This document shows positions 14,177 to 22,200 of a DNA stretch of 35,834 bases, one piece after another. The notes beneath the pieces were generated by a model. It saw only the letters and a list, made by a program, of their open reading frames with translations, had not been told where the DNA came from and did no database searches. Where the stretch lies: the NCBI GenBank assembly GCA_902786245.1, contig CADABS010000029.1, positions 1-35,834 of the forward strand, read 5' to 3'. This stretch comes from an uncultured Erysipelotrichaceae bacterium. Its GTDB lineage: Bacteria; Bacillota_I; Bacilli_A; Erysipelotrichales; Erysipelotrichaceae. Numbering within the stretch: the stretch's first letter is position 1; each line of letters begins with the position of its first letter. A program made the translations under genes and the position numbers.

Positions 14177-15343
14177 TCAGACAGATTTTTTTGCTTCTAT
14201 GATCATGCTTACAAGAGACATGATGACCGGAATGATCATGATGAAGGAACCGAGAAGGGCAGCGCTTCTGGCCCCGAAAGCATCCATCAGGGAACCGCTG
14301 TAGAGCAGGGCAATGATTCCGGCAAAGCTTCCGAAGGTCGCATCGCACATCGCATGGGCGGTGTTTTTCAATGTGCCGGAGACGGTGCTCTCCGTGATCT
14401 GACGCATTGTCGGCAGCAGCAGACCGTAGCCGATATTGTTCATGACCGTGCCGAGAATGATCATCAGCGGATTGACAGCCAGGAAAGTCAGGACGGCTGT
14501 GATCAGCGTGCACAGACTTGCCAGAAACAGACGGACATAGGGCGGCAGGCGGCGCAGGCTTCCGGAGATGAACAGCAGACATGCCTGCAGCATGACACCG
14601 GCAAACGCATCCATGCCCAGATTCGATACATCGCCGCCGACGCTTTCCAGGATGACGATCTTCAGATTGTTGATCGGGGAAATGGCCAGACCGGACAGAA
14701 AGAGAATGATGATCATATACATGTAAGGACGGATCTTCAGCAGATCCTTCGGACTGCCGCCTGCCCTGGAACGGATATTTTCATAGGGCTCTTCTCTGGT
14801 CAGAAAGGCAATAAGCAGTACGATTGCCGCAAAGAACAGGGAAGCTGCCGGAATCACCATGTAGCCGAAGACGGTGATCAGCTGTCCGCATACAAGCATG
14901 GCAACGGCATAGCCGGCCGATCCGACTGCCCGGGCTCTTCCGTAGACCGCAGCACTGCGGTTGAAGCTCCGCAGCATCCAGGAATCCAGATTGGATCCCA
15001 GCGGTGCCGAGAGGAAGCCGAACAGGGGATACAGCAGAGCGGAAATCATATAATTCTTTTCCGCCAGGAAATAGATGGCCATGGCGACAAGGATGGCGGC
15101 GGCGAACTCGGGAATGAATATCTTCCGGTTTGTACCGGCTTTGTCGCAGCGGCTGCCCCAGAAGAAGGAACCGATGAACGACATGCCCATGAATGCCGCA
15201 AGGGTCAGGCTCAGTACCGCACTGCTCATGCCGCAGCTTAATAAATAGGTTGTGATATATCCCGCAAATGCCGCATAGAAGGCCCAGTAGAGACTGTCCA
15301 GAAGACTGAAACTGAGAAATGTCCTGCCGCTGATCTGATCCAT
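14177..15343 (-). CDS. MFS permease (LacY/nucleoside-type symporter-like)
   Basis: 388 aa with about 12 hydrophobic segments and a short cytoplasmic loop after TM2 containing WGSRCDKAGTNRK, a degenerate MFS motif. The pattern is closest to the MFS_1-like group of sugar or nucleoside:H+ symporters; the substrate is not readable. The start at 15343 has GGAGGG upstream; an in-frame extension to 15379 lacks one. Monocistronic, with its own terminator, divergent from the YgjP-like gene. Confidence 0.8.
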   Translation of the reverse strand: MDQISGRTFLSFSLLDSLYWAFYAAFAGYITTYLLSCGMSSAVLSLTLAAFMGMSFIGSFFWGSRCDKAGTNRKIFIPEFAAAILVAMAIYFLAEKNYMISALLYPLFGFLSAPLGSNLDSWMLRSFNRSAAVYGRARAVGSAGYAVAMLVCGQLITVFGYMVIPAASLFFAAIVLLIAFLTREEPYENIRSRAGGSPKDLLKIRPYMYMIIILFLSGLAISPINNLKIVILESVGGDVSNLGMDAFAGVMLQACLLFISGSLRRLPPYVRLFLASLCTLITAVLTFLAVNPLMIILGTVMNNIGYGLLLPTMRQITESTVSGTLKNTAHAMCDATFGSFAGIIALLYSGSLMDAFGARSAALLGSFIMIIPVIMSLVSMIIEAKKSV

Positions 15344-15384
15344 AGCGTACCCTCCTTCAAACAGACGTGCGGCTATCATACCAT

Positions 15385-15413
15385 TTCTGTATAAGAATAA
15401 AAACTGATATAAT
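15385..15413 (+). promoter_or_regulatory. Promoter of the YgjP-like gene, abutting its start codon
   Basis: Extended -10 TGA-TATAAT (hexamer 15408-15413), weak -35 TTCTGT (15385-15390), 17-bp spacing. Six nucleotides separate the -10 from the ATG at 15420, placing +1 on the A of the start codon. Confidence 0.65.
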
Positions 15414-15419
15414 CATGCC

Positions 15420-16112
15420 ATGAGTGTTTTTGCGGCCGGAAAAGAAAGAAACGTACTGATTGAATATAAAAGGAACAGAAATATGTATCTGCGGGTCATG
15501 GATAACGGCGACCTGCATATTACCTGTCCCCGCCGGGTCTCAAAAGCGCAGATCCTTGCGTTTATCAGAGAAAAGGAAGACTGGATCCGGAAGACAGAGC
15601 AGAAGGAAAACAGAAGACAGGAACATACCCTGTGCGGTGAAGACGGAAAGACAGCCTGCTGGCTGGGCAGAAGACTGCCGGTGATCATTGAAAAGGGGAA
15701 TGAGTGCATCATGATCGCGGAAGAGGACTGTATCCGTTTCATCATACCCGACAGCAGTCCCGATACCATCCGCAGCGTATTCTATGAAGCTGCCGCGCAG
15801 CAGCTGCGCATCATGATCACAGACCGCCGGAACGAATGGGATGAAGCAATCTGCCGGGCAAACGGAAAACCGCTGCCGAAGATCACGCTGCGCTGGATGA
15901 CGAGCCGCTGGGGTTCCTGTACACCGGCAAAAGCATCCATCCGCATCTCGCTGCGGCTGATCCATTATCCGCCGGTGTGCCTGGACTATGTGCTTCTGCA
16001 TGAATATGCCCATATGCTCATCGGCGATCATTCCCGCCGGTTCTATGCCCTGATCGGAACCCATATGCCGGATTACCGGGAAGCGGTGCGTATATTGAGG
16101 GAACAGCGCTGA
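15420..16112 (+). CDS. YgjP-type zinc metalloprotease domain protein (DUF45/M48-like)
   Basis: 230 aa, usual family length. The zinc site HEYAH (His 194, Glu 195, His 198) is followed by a third ligand, probably His 204 in GDHSRRF. Upstream RWMTSRWGSC is the conserved YgjP signature. The N-terminal beta-sheet region starts at IEYKRNRNMYLRV, so homology demands the upstream start at 15420 rather than the internal ATG 15483, even though only the latter has a purine-rich AAAGGA before it. No Shine-Dalgarno lies before 15420, and an out-of-frame ATG-CCA-TGA at 15415 overlaps it. Cellular role unproven in this family. Confidence 0.85.
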   Translation: MSVFAAGKERNVLIEYKRNRNMYLRVMDNGDLHITCPRRVSKAQILAFIREKEDWIRKTEQKENRRQEHTLCGEDGKTACWLGRRLPVIIEKGNECIMIAEEDCIRFIIPDSSPDTIRSVFYEAAAQQLRIMITDRRNEWDEAICRANGKPLPKITLRWMTSRWGSCTPAKASIRISLRLIHYPPVCLDYVLLHEYAHMLIGDHSRRFYALIGTHMPDYREAVRILREQR

Positions 16113-16147
16113 AAAACTTTTCAGAAATTTTCTTTGAAAAGTTTTTT
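16112..16147 (+). terminator. Terminator of the YgjP-like gene
   Basis: Perfect 12-bp stem AAAAACTTTTCA/TGAAAAGTTTTT (16112-16123 with 16135-16146). The first base is the last base of the stop codon. Confidence 0.85.
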
Positions 16148-16173
16148 CTGAGAGAAAGAATCGGGTTTATCTA

Positions 16174-16201
16174 TTGAAGAATTGTCTGTTTCGGGTACAA
16201 T
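16174..16201 (+). promoter_or_regulatory. Promoter of the leader ORF and ank/EF-G unit
   Basis: -35 TTGAAG (16174-16179), 16-bp spacer, -10 TACAAT (16196-16201). It is the only promoter-like sequence seen ahead of the ankyrin and EF-G-like genes. Confidence 0.6.
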
Positions 16202-16247
16202 AAGAACAGATATATTTCCAGAACAAAAAGATCGGAGTTGATTAATA

Positions 16248-16352
16248 ATGGTTCGGGTAGAATTGCTTTTTGCTATACAGAACAACAGCGAAAGCCAGGA
16301 GGCATACGGTCTTTTCAATGGGTTTGTATCTGACATTTCACATGTTTTTTAA
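16248..16352 (+). CDS. 34-aa leader peptide candidate
   Basis: Frame MVRVELLFAIQ...DISHVF, 34 codons, with GGAG about 10 nt upstream of the ATG. It lies 46 nt past a good promoter. Its TAA (16350-16352) overlaps the first two bases of a strong terminator (16351-16379), and the next gene starts 38 nt after that terminator with no promoter between. An internal AGGAGG within codons 17-19 could slow ribosomes. This is the arrangement of a translated attenuator leader, though an independent small protein is possible. The peptide is not recognised. Confidence 0.55.
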   Translation: MVRVELLFAIQNNSESQEAYGLFNGFVSDISHVF

Positions 16353-16379
16353 GATGGATGCGGTGCGTCCATCTTTTTT
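16351..16379 (+). terminator. Terminator/attenuator between the leader ORF and the ankyrin gene
   Basis: 11-bp stem (16351-16361 with 16365-16375, one G-U pair) followed by a run of six T (16374-16379). A ribosome finishing the leader peptide would cover the 5' arm. Confidence 0.8.
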
Positions 16380-16416
16380 ACAGCATGGAATCTGATTGAT
16401 CACAGGAGGTATAAGT

Positions 16417-17085
16417 ATGGATCAGACAAATCAGGAATTCTTCGACGCAGCGGCAAGCGGTGATTTTGCCAAGGTCTGCAGCCAGGTTTCCAAAGGCGCT
16501 GATGTCAACGTGGCAAGCGGCGACGGCCGTACAGCACTGATGCGCAGTGCGAAGCGCGGCTATGAAGATATTGTCCGGTATCTGCTTGATAACGGCGCGG
16601 ATCCCAGACAGCGGGACAGAAACAATAAAACAGCTCTGATGGGAGCTGCCAAAAAAGGACATGTAGAAATCTGCAGAATGCTGGTACATGCCGGTGCAGA
16701 TGTCAATTCGCATGATAACAGAGGAAGAACAGCGCTGATGCGTGCTGCGCTTCTCGGTGAAGACGAAGTCGTTGAATATCTCGTTTCCAAAGGCGCGGAT
16801 GTCAACGCAGTCGACGAGCAGGGCAGAACCGCTCTGATGGAAGCGGTCAACGGCTACAAGACAGATATCATCAATTATCTTCTCGACCATGGCGCAAATA
16901 TCAATGCCCAGGATCTCAGAGGCTGCACAGCTCTGATGAGAGCTGCATATATCGGCTATCCGAGTCTTGTCAACCAGCTGCTCGAACACGGCGCAGACAA
17001 GGAAATCAAGGATAACAATGCCAATATGGCGATCCATTATGTCCGCAAGGAATGCCTCGCGGATCTGAAGGATATTCTGAAATAA
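16417..17085 (+). CDS. Ankyrin-repeat protein
   Basis: 222 aa built from about six ankyrin repeats (repeated pattern TALMxAAxxGxxxIVxYLLxxGADxN), starting with a capping helix FFDAAASGDFAKV and ending with a degenerate repeat. No signal peptide or membrane segment, so a cytosolic protein-binding scaffold is likely. ATG 16417 is supported by AGGAGG 7 nt upstream. It is 14 bp upstream of the EF-G paralogue and evidently co-transcribed. Partner unknown; the neighbour is the obvious candidate. Confidence 0.88.
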   Translation: MDQTNQEFFDAAASGDFAKVCSQVSKGADVNVASGDGRTALMRSAKRGYEDIVRYLLDNGADPRQRDRNNKTALMGAAKKGHVEICRMLVHAGADVNSHDNRGRTALMRAALLGEDEVVEYLVSKGADVNAVDEQGRTALMEAVNGYKTDIINYLLDHGANINAQDLRGCTALMRAAYIGYPSLVNQLLEHGADKEIKDNNANMAIHYVRKECLADLKDILK

Positions 17086-17099
17086 TCTGAGGTGAAATG

Positions 17100-19172
17100 A
17101 TGAGAGACTATTTAGCAAATGAAGTAAGAAACGTAGTGGTAATCGGCCACTCCGGCGCAGGCAAGAGTTCTTTGATCGAAGCATGTCTGTATTTCAATAA
17201 GCAGATCGAACGTTTCGGAAAAGCGGCTGACGGTACGACCGCACTGAATTTCGATCCGGAAGAAGGCAAGCGCGGACTGTCCGTATACTGCCATCTGGCA
17301 CCGGTTGAATGGAAGAACAGAAAGATCAACTTCATCGATACACCGGGGTACATGGACTATGAAGGTGAAGAAATCACCGGTCTGAATGTCGGCGACAATG
17401 CCCTGATCGTTGTCAACGGCAAGGAAGGCATCGAAGCGGGAACCGAAAGAGCCTGGAAGGAAGCTGTCAACAAGAGAAAGCTGCCGACCATCTTCTTCAT
17501 CAATAAGATGGATGATGAACATGCGCATTTCGACAAGGTATTCAATGAGCTGCGCGACAAGTTCGGCAAATCCGTCATTCCGTTTGAAATGCCGATCGTT
17601 GAAAACGGCAAGCCGGTAGGCTCTGTCAACATCCTCCGCAAGAAGGCATGGTATTTCAACAACCGCACCCAGCCCCAGGAAGTTCCGGCGGAACTGGCTG
17701 ACCAGGTCGAAGAATACTATGCGGAAATCGCTGAAGCAATCGCTTCGACAGATGATGAACTGATGGAAAAGTTCTTCATGGAAGAACCGTTCGATGAGCA
17801 CGAAATCGCCAAGGGACTCCGCATCGGTGTCCGCAGCGGCGAAATCCGTCCGGTATACTGCGGAAGCGCAGCAGATCAGATCGGTGTCGAAAGACTGATG
17901 GACCTGATCACCGAATACTTCCCGAGCTATGCGGAAAAGGGCCGTGTCAAGGCACTGAATGCCAAGGATGAACCGATTGACATGGAAACGAATGAAAATG
18001 AAGCAATGTCCGCATTCATCTTCAAGACGATCGTCGACCCGTTTGTCGGCAAGGTTTCCTATCTGAAAGTCATGAGCGGCGTTCTCAGCTCTGACTCGCA
18101 GGTATACAACTCCCGCAAGGATACAAATGAAAAGATCAACCAGATCTATGTCATCAACGGCAAGTTCCAGATCGGTGTCGGAAAGCTGTTCACCGGCGAT
18201 ATCGGCGCAGTCGTCAAGCTGCAGTCGACAGAAACCAATGATACGCTCTGCACAAAGAACAGAGTCGTTCACTATCCGGCAATCGAATATCCGGAGCCGA
18301 TGCTCGGATATGCGATCAGCCCGAAGACAAAGGCTGACGAAGACAAGCTGTCTGTCGGTATCAAGAACCTGATGCAGGAAGACGGAACGATCCGTCTCGA
18401 CAATAACGCAGAGACACATGAGCAGGTGCTCTACGGTCTGGGCGACCAGCACATCGATCTGATCGTTTCCAAGCTGAAGTCCAAGTACAAGGTTGAAGTT
18501 GAAACAAAGACACCGACCGTCCAGTACCGTGAGACGATCCGCGGCAAGGCAGAGGCACAGGGACGCTTCAAGAAGCAGAACGGCGGCGCCGGCCAGTACG
18601 GCGACGTATGGGTCCGCTTCGAACCGTGCGATTCCGAAGAAATGGTCTTCGCAGAAGAAGTCTTCGGCGGTGCCGTACCGAAACAGTACTTCCCGCCGAC
18701 AGAACAGGGACTCAGAGACTGTATGGAACACGGTGTCCTGGCCGGATACAAGGTTGTCGGTGTCAAGGCAACGCTGTATGACGGATCCTACCATCCGGTA
18801 GACTCCAAGGAAGTCGCGTTCAAGGAAGCAGCCCGTCTGGCATACAACAAGGCGATGCCGATGGCAAAGCCGACCCTGCTCGAGCCGATCGGAAAAGTCA
18901 CGATCACAGCACCGGAAGAATATACCGGCACGCTGATGGGCGACATCACAAAGAGACGCGGCATGATCATGGAGATGGAGATGAATGACGAGGGCGACCA
19001 GGTCATTCAGGCAGAAGTTCCGGTTGCGGCAATGCTGACATATGCAAACGAACTGCGCGCAATGACGCAGGGCAGAGGCAGATATGTCATGAAGTTCGAC
19101 CGCTATGAACCGGCTCCGAACGATGTTGCCGAGAAGGTCATCGCAGAAGCAAAGGCAAAAAAAGAAGCCTGA
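17100..19172 (+). CDS. EF-G-like translational GTPase (EF-G paralogue)
   Basis: 690 aa with the whole EF-G domain set: G domain (about 1-270), domain II (about 300-390), III, IV (about 480-600) and V. G1 is GHSGAGKS, G3 DTPGY, G4 NKMD. The switch I motif is GLSVYC instead of the canonical RGITI, and G1 differs from GHVDAGKT, both typical of the EF-G-like paralogue group rather than housekeeping FusA. Domain IV includes the GGAGQYGDVWV segment. Paralogues in this group are linked to translation under special conditions or ribosome recycling; the role here is unknown. Start 17100 is preferred over 17097 by spacing from GAGGTG. Confidence 0.88.
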   Translation: MRDYLANEVRNVVVIGHSGAGKSSLIEACLYFNKQIERFGKAADGTTALNFDPEEGKRGLSVYCHLAPVEWKNRKINFIDTPGYMDYEGEEITGLNVGDNALIVVNGKEGIEAGTERAWKEAVNKRKLPTIFFINKMDDEHAHFDKVFNELRDKFGKSVIPFEMPIVENGKPVGSVNILRKKAWYFNNRTQPQEVPAELADQVEEYYAEIAEAIASTDDELMEKFFMEEPFDEHEIAKGLRIGVRSGEIRPVYCGSAADQIGVERLMDLITEYFPSYAEKGRVKALNAKDEPIDMETNENEAMSAFIFKTIVDPFVGKVSYLKVMSGVLSSDSQVYNSRKDTNEKINQIYVINGKFQIGVGKLFTGDIGAVVKLQSTETNDTLCTKNRVVHYPAIEYPEPMLGYAISPKTKADEDKLSVGIKNLMQEDGTIRLDNNAETHEQVLYGLGDQHIDLIVSKLKSKYKVEVETKTPTVQYRETIRGKAEAQGRFKKQNGGAGQYGDVWVRFEPCDSEEMVFAEEVFGGAVPKQYFPPTEQGLRDCMEHGVLAGYKVVGVKATLYDGSYHPVDSKEVAFKEAARLAYNKAMPMAKPTLLEPIGKVTITAPEEYTGTLMGDITKRRGMIMEMEMNDEGDQVIQAEVPVAAMLTYANELRAMTQGRGRYVMKFDRYEPAPNDVAEKVIAEAKAKKEA

Positions 19173-19185
19173 TCATCTGATACAG

Positions 19186-19215
19186 AAGGGGACATGAATG
19201 CATGCCCCCTTTTTT
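19186..19215 (+). terminator. Terminator of the ank/EF-G operon
   Basis: AAGGGG/CCCCTT with an inner CATG/CATG pairing (19186-19211) and six T (19210-19215). Confidence 0.85.
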
Positions 19216-19281
19216 ATATTGAACGCAGTTCAAAAACAGGTGTTTCCGTTTTGAATACAGAGATTTTGTGAAAAGCAACTG

Positions 19282-19304
19282 AATATTTCGTGAAAATATT
19301 TTCA
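19282..19304. promoter_or_regulatory. Overlapping dyads upstream of the peptide-binding protein (palindrome copy 2)
   Basis: The 14-bp palindrome TGAAAATATTTTCA (19291-19304) is identical to 2896-2909. It overlaps a second dyad, AATATTTC-GT-GAAAATATT (19282-19300), which resembles the CodY consensus AATTTTCWGAAAATT with a one-base longer centre. CodY represses peptide transport in Bacillota; its action here is inference. Confidence 0.45.
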
Positions 19305-19357
19305 TAAAAAATTGTAAAACATTCAATAATTATTCATGCAAAAAAGAAAAAAGGCTT

Positions 19358-19384
19358 TTGTTTCACGCATGACTTGTTTATAAT
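19358..19384 (+). promoter_or_regulatory. Promoter of the oligopeptide transporter operon
   Basis: Consensus -10 TATAAT at 19379-19384, with TTGTTT at 19358-19363 as a 15-bp-spaced, suboptimal -35. A short CGAAC/GTTCG dyad follows in the untranslated leader (19394-19409). Confidence 0.5.
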
Positions 19385-19425
19385 ACCTGTATTCGAACAT
19401 GTAAGTTCGTAAGAAAGGGAAAGAT

Positions 19426-21075
19426 ATGAACAAGAAACTTATGACAACTGCTCTCAGTTCTGTTCTCGCTATGTCTGCTCTGGCAGGATGCAGCGGTTCA
19501 GGCGGAGATGCAAAGCAGATCCTTCGTTTCGGTGTTTCCGGATTCGAAGGAGCCTTCAACCCGATCATTTCCAGTAACGTTTATGACGCCTGGGTATGCG
19601 ATCTGATCTTCGAAGGTCTGGTCAATGTTGATCCGGAAGGCGGTTATGTCGGCGAACTGGCGCAGGACGGCTGGGTCATCGATGAAGACAAGCATTCCTA
19701 CACATTCACACTGAAAGACGGCATCAAGTTCTCCGATGGCACTGATCTGACAACAGCTGACGTCGAGTTCACTTACAACACAATCAAAGAAGCTGACTAT
19801 GCAGGTCCTCGTACTGCTGTCGGTGCAGCTATTGAAAAGATGAACGTTATCGATGACAAGACAATCGAATTCGTTATCACACCGAATGATTTCGGTCCGG
19901 CTGCGATTGAAAACTTCACATACGGCATCATCTCCAAGGAACATTATCAGCACAGTGACTGGCAGAGTCTGAACATGCTGAATGAAAAGCCTCTGGGCTC
20001 CGGTATCATGACTCTGGACAGCTGGGCTGCTAAGCAGAACGTCATCCTCGTCAAGAACGAAAACTACTGGGATGCTGCAAATGCTGCAAAGATCGACGGC
20101 GTCAACTTCGTAAACATTGAAGAAGATGCTACACTGCTGGCTTCCCTGGCAAATGGCGAAATCGATTTCTGCCAGCTGCAGGCAAAGAAGGAAAACGTTG
20201 AAGAAGTCGGCAAGACAGACGGCATCCACCTCGTTTCCTACCTGGCTAACGGCTACACATACATGGCATTCAACACTGCAAGACCGCAGCTGAACCAGAA
20301 AGAAGTACGTCAGGCTCTGCTGTATGCTCTTGACAGACCGAGCTTCCTGAAGCAGGAATACGGCGCAGATGAACTGGCAGCTCTCGGTATGGCTCCGATC
20401 TCCAAGACATCCTGGGCATATCCTGGTGACGATGAACTGAATGCTTACAGCTATGACCTCGACAAGGCTAACAAGCTCCTGGACGATGCAGGCTGGACAG
20501 AGCGTGAAACAGTTACAAGAACAGACGGTTCAACAATCGAATGCAGAAAGAACGCAAACGGCGATCTGCTGCAGGTTGAATGGCTGGTTTATCCTGAAGC
20601 TACATGGCCGACAACACTGTCCGGACTGGCATTCGACAGCTGGGGACAGATCGGTGTTAACCTGATCGTTAAGCAGATGGACTTCAACACAGTTTCTGCT
20701 ACAACAAAGGCTGGCAACCACGGCGAAAAGAACTTCGACATCTACACAATGGGCTTCTCCCTCAGTGTTGACCCGGATCCGACGGGCGGACTGTTCGATG
20801 GCGACTCCATTGATGAAGGTTCTTACAACTGCACAAGCTGGAGAGATGAACGTTCTCAGGAACTCATGATCGCCGGCAAGCAGGAATTTGATCAGGCTAA
20901 GCGTGCAGAAATCTACAAAGAGTGGGCTAAGATCCAGAACGAAAACGTTCCGACAGCGATCGTTGCTTACCGTGCAGAGATCTGGGGCATCAGCGACAAG
21001 GTTTCCGGACTGGATGACATCGGCGTCTACACAGACTGGACATCACTGGTCAAGAACGTTACAATTGCTCAGTAA
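19426..21075 (+). CDS. Peptide ABC transporter substrate-binding lipoprotein (OppA/DppA type)
   Basis: 549-aa extracellular family 5 solute-binding protein. Signal peptide with lipobox ALAGC (Cys 22), then the family start LRFGVSGFEGAFNPI, and the usual two-lobe length. AAAGGGAAAG precedes the ATG. Codons are visibly biased compared with flanking genes (Thr almost always ACA, Ala GCT/GCA), which suggests high expression. A strong intercistronic hairpin (21108-21143) separates it from the permease genes, so it is probably made in excess over them. Confidence 0.92.
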   Translation: MNKKLMTTALSSVLAMSALAGCSGSGGDAKQILRFGVSGFEGAFNPIISSNVYDAWVCDLIFEGLVNVDPEGGYVGELAQDGWVIDEDKHSYTFTLKDGIKFSDGTDLTTADVEFTYNTIKEADYAGPRTAVGAAIEKMNVIDDKTIEFVITPNDFGPAAIENFTYGIISKEHYQHSDWQSLNMLNEKPLGSGIMTLDSWAAKQNVILVKNENYWDAANAAKIDGVNFVNIEEDATLLASLANGEIDFCQLQAKKENVEEVGKTDGIHLVSYLANGYTYMAFNTARPQLNQKEVRQALLYALDRPSFLKQEYGADELAALGMAPISKTSWAYPGDDELNAYSYDLDKANKLLDDAGWTERETVTRTDGSTIECRKNANGDLLQVEWLVYPEATWPTTLSGLAFDSWGQIGVNLIVKQMDFNTVSATTKAGNHGEKNFDIYTMGFSLSVDPDPTGGLFDGDSIDEGSYNCTSWRDERSQELMIAGKQEFDQAKRAEIYKEWAKIQNENVPTAIVAYRAEIWGISDKVSGLDDIGVYTDWTSLVKNVTIAQ

Positions 21076-21107
21076 TCGAACTGAAGTCTAAAGTAACATA
21101 ATCAATT

Positions 21108-21143
21108 ATCGGCAGCGTACGCACATGCGGCGGCGCTGCCGAT
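21108..21143 (+). other. Intercistronic stem-loop between the binding protein and permease genes
   Basis: Perfect 10-bp stem ATCGGCAGCG/CGCTGCCGAT with a 16-nt loop, no T-tract. Likely an mRNA-stabilising or processing element that lets the binding protein accumulate above the membrane subunits. Confidence 0.7.
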
Positions 21144-21223
21144 TGCTTAGTTAAAATCTCATGCACAGCTGCCTGTGTTCGGGCAGATGACGTTACGAGA
21201 TTCTACGGAAAGGAAGGTATCCT

Positions 21224-22189
21224 ATGAAAAATTATCTGATCCGGCGGATTCTGCAGATCATTCCTGTCTTTCTTGGAATTCTGTTTATACTGTTCTTTAT
21301 TATAAGTAAAGCGCCAGGTTCCATTACAGACAATATTATGGATCCCCGAATGACTCCGGAAATGCGCGCTGCGCTTCAGGAAAAACTGGATCCGAATCTG
21401 CCTTTTTATGTAAAATTCTGGAACTGGATCGTTGAGGCGCTGCACGGGAATTTCGGATTCTCCAACCAGCACTACAAACCGGTCGTTGACGTTATCGGCG
21501 CGAACATCGGATGTACATTTGCTCTTGCGCTGACTGCTATGATCCTGTCGATGCTGATCGGCATTCCGGCAGGTATCGTCAGTGCCACCAGGCAGTATTC
21601 GGCAGTCGATAATGTACTGACTGTATTCTCACTGGCAGGTCTTGCATTCCCGACATTCTTCCTGGGACTGCTGCTGCTGAAGGTATTCGCAATCGATCTG
21701 CGCTGGTTCCCGATTTTCGGATTATCCAACGCTACACTGGCGCATGCGCCGTTCTTAACAAGACTCGGCGATATGGCATATCATCTGATTCTGCCGGCAA
21801 TCGTTCTCGGTCTTGCCGAAACTGCAAGCTTCATGCGCTATACCCGTTCCAGTATGCTGGAAGTTATCCGTTCCGACTATATCCGTACCGCAAGGGCGAA
21901 GGGTCTGAACGAAAAGGTAGTTATTTACAAACATGCATTCAGAAACGCGATGATTCCGATCGTTACACTGCTCGGATTCCGTATTCCCGGTCTGATCTCC
22001 GGTGCTCTGATGACTGAAACAGTCTTTTCTCTGCCGGGCGTCGGCAAACTGTCGGTAGAAGCGGTCAACACCAGAAACTATCCGCTGCTGCTTGGAATCA
22101 ACGCAATGCTGACAATGACAACGCTGATTGCTACACTCGTAGCCGATGTACTCTACGCGGTCGTTGACCCGAGAATCCGTTATGACTGA
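21224..22189 (+). CDS. Peptide ABC transporter permease, OppB/DppB type
   Basis: 321-aa membrane protein with six hydrophobic segments. The ATPase-coupling loop is RSDYIRTARAKGLNEKVVIYKHAFRN, the standard EAA-like motif of this family, at about 220. AAGGAAGG precedes the ATG. First permease of the operon, 11 bp before the second. Confidence 0.92.
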   Translation: MKNYLIRRILQIIPVFLGILFILFFIISKAPGSITDNIMDPRMTPEMRAALQEKLDPNLPFYVKFWNWIVEALHGNFGFSNQHYKPVVDVIGANIGCTFALALTAMILSMLIGIPAGIVSATRQYSAVDNVLTVFSLAGLAFPTFFLGLLLLKVFAIDLRWFPIFGLSNATLAHAPFLTRLGDMAYHLILPAIVLGLAETASFMRYTRSSMLEVIRSDYIRTARAKGLNEKVVIYKHAFRNAMIPIVTLLGFRIPGLISGALMTETVFSLPGVGKLSVEAVNTRNYPLLLGINAMLTMTTLIATLVADVLYAVVDPRIRYD

Positions 22190-22200
22190 GAGGTGAAATC

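Noticed and set aside
14354-15241. 295-codon plus-strand frame opposite the second MFS gene
   Set aside because: Hydrophilic shadow of a hydrophobic membrane protein gene; no start signals.
17112-18794. Long open frame (560 codons) on the minus strand opposite the EF-G paralogue
   Set aside because: The sense frame is a clear EF-G family member; the antisense frame is Asp/Cys/Phe-rich with no domain and no ribosome site, as expected from codon bias of the sense gene.
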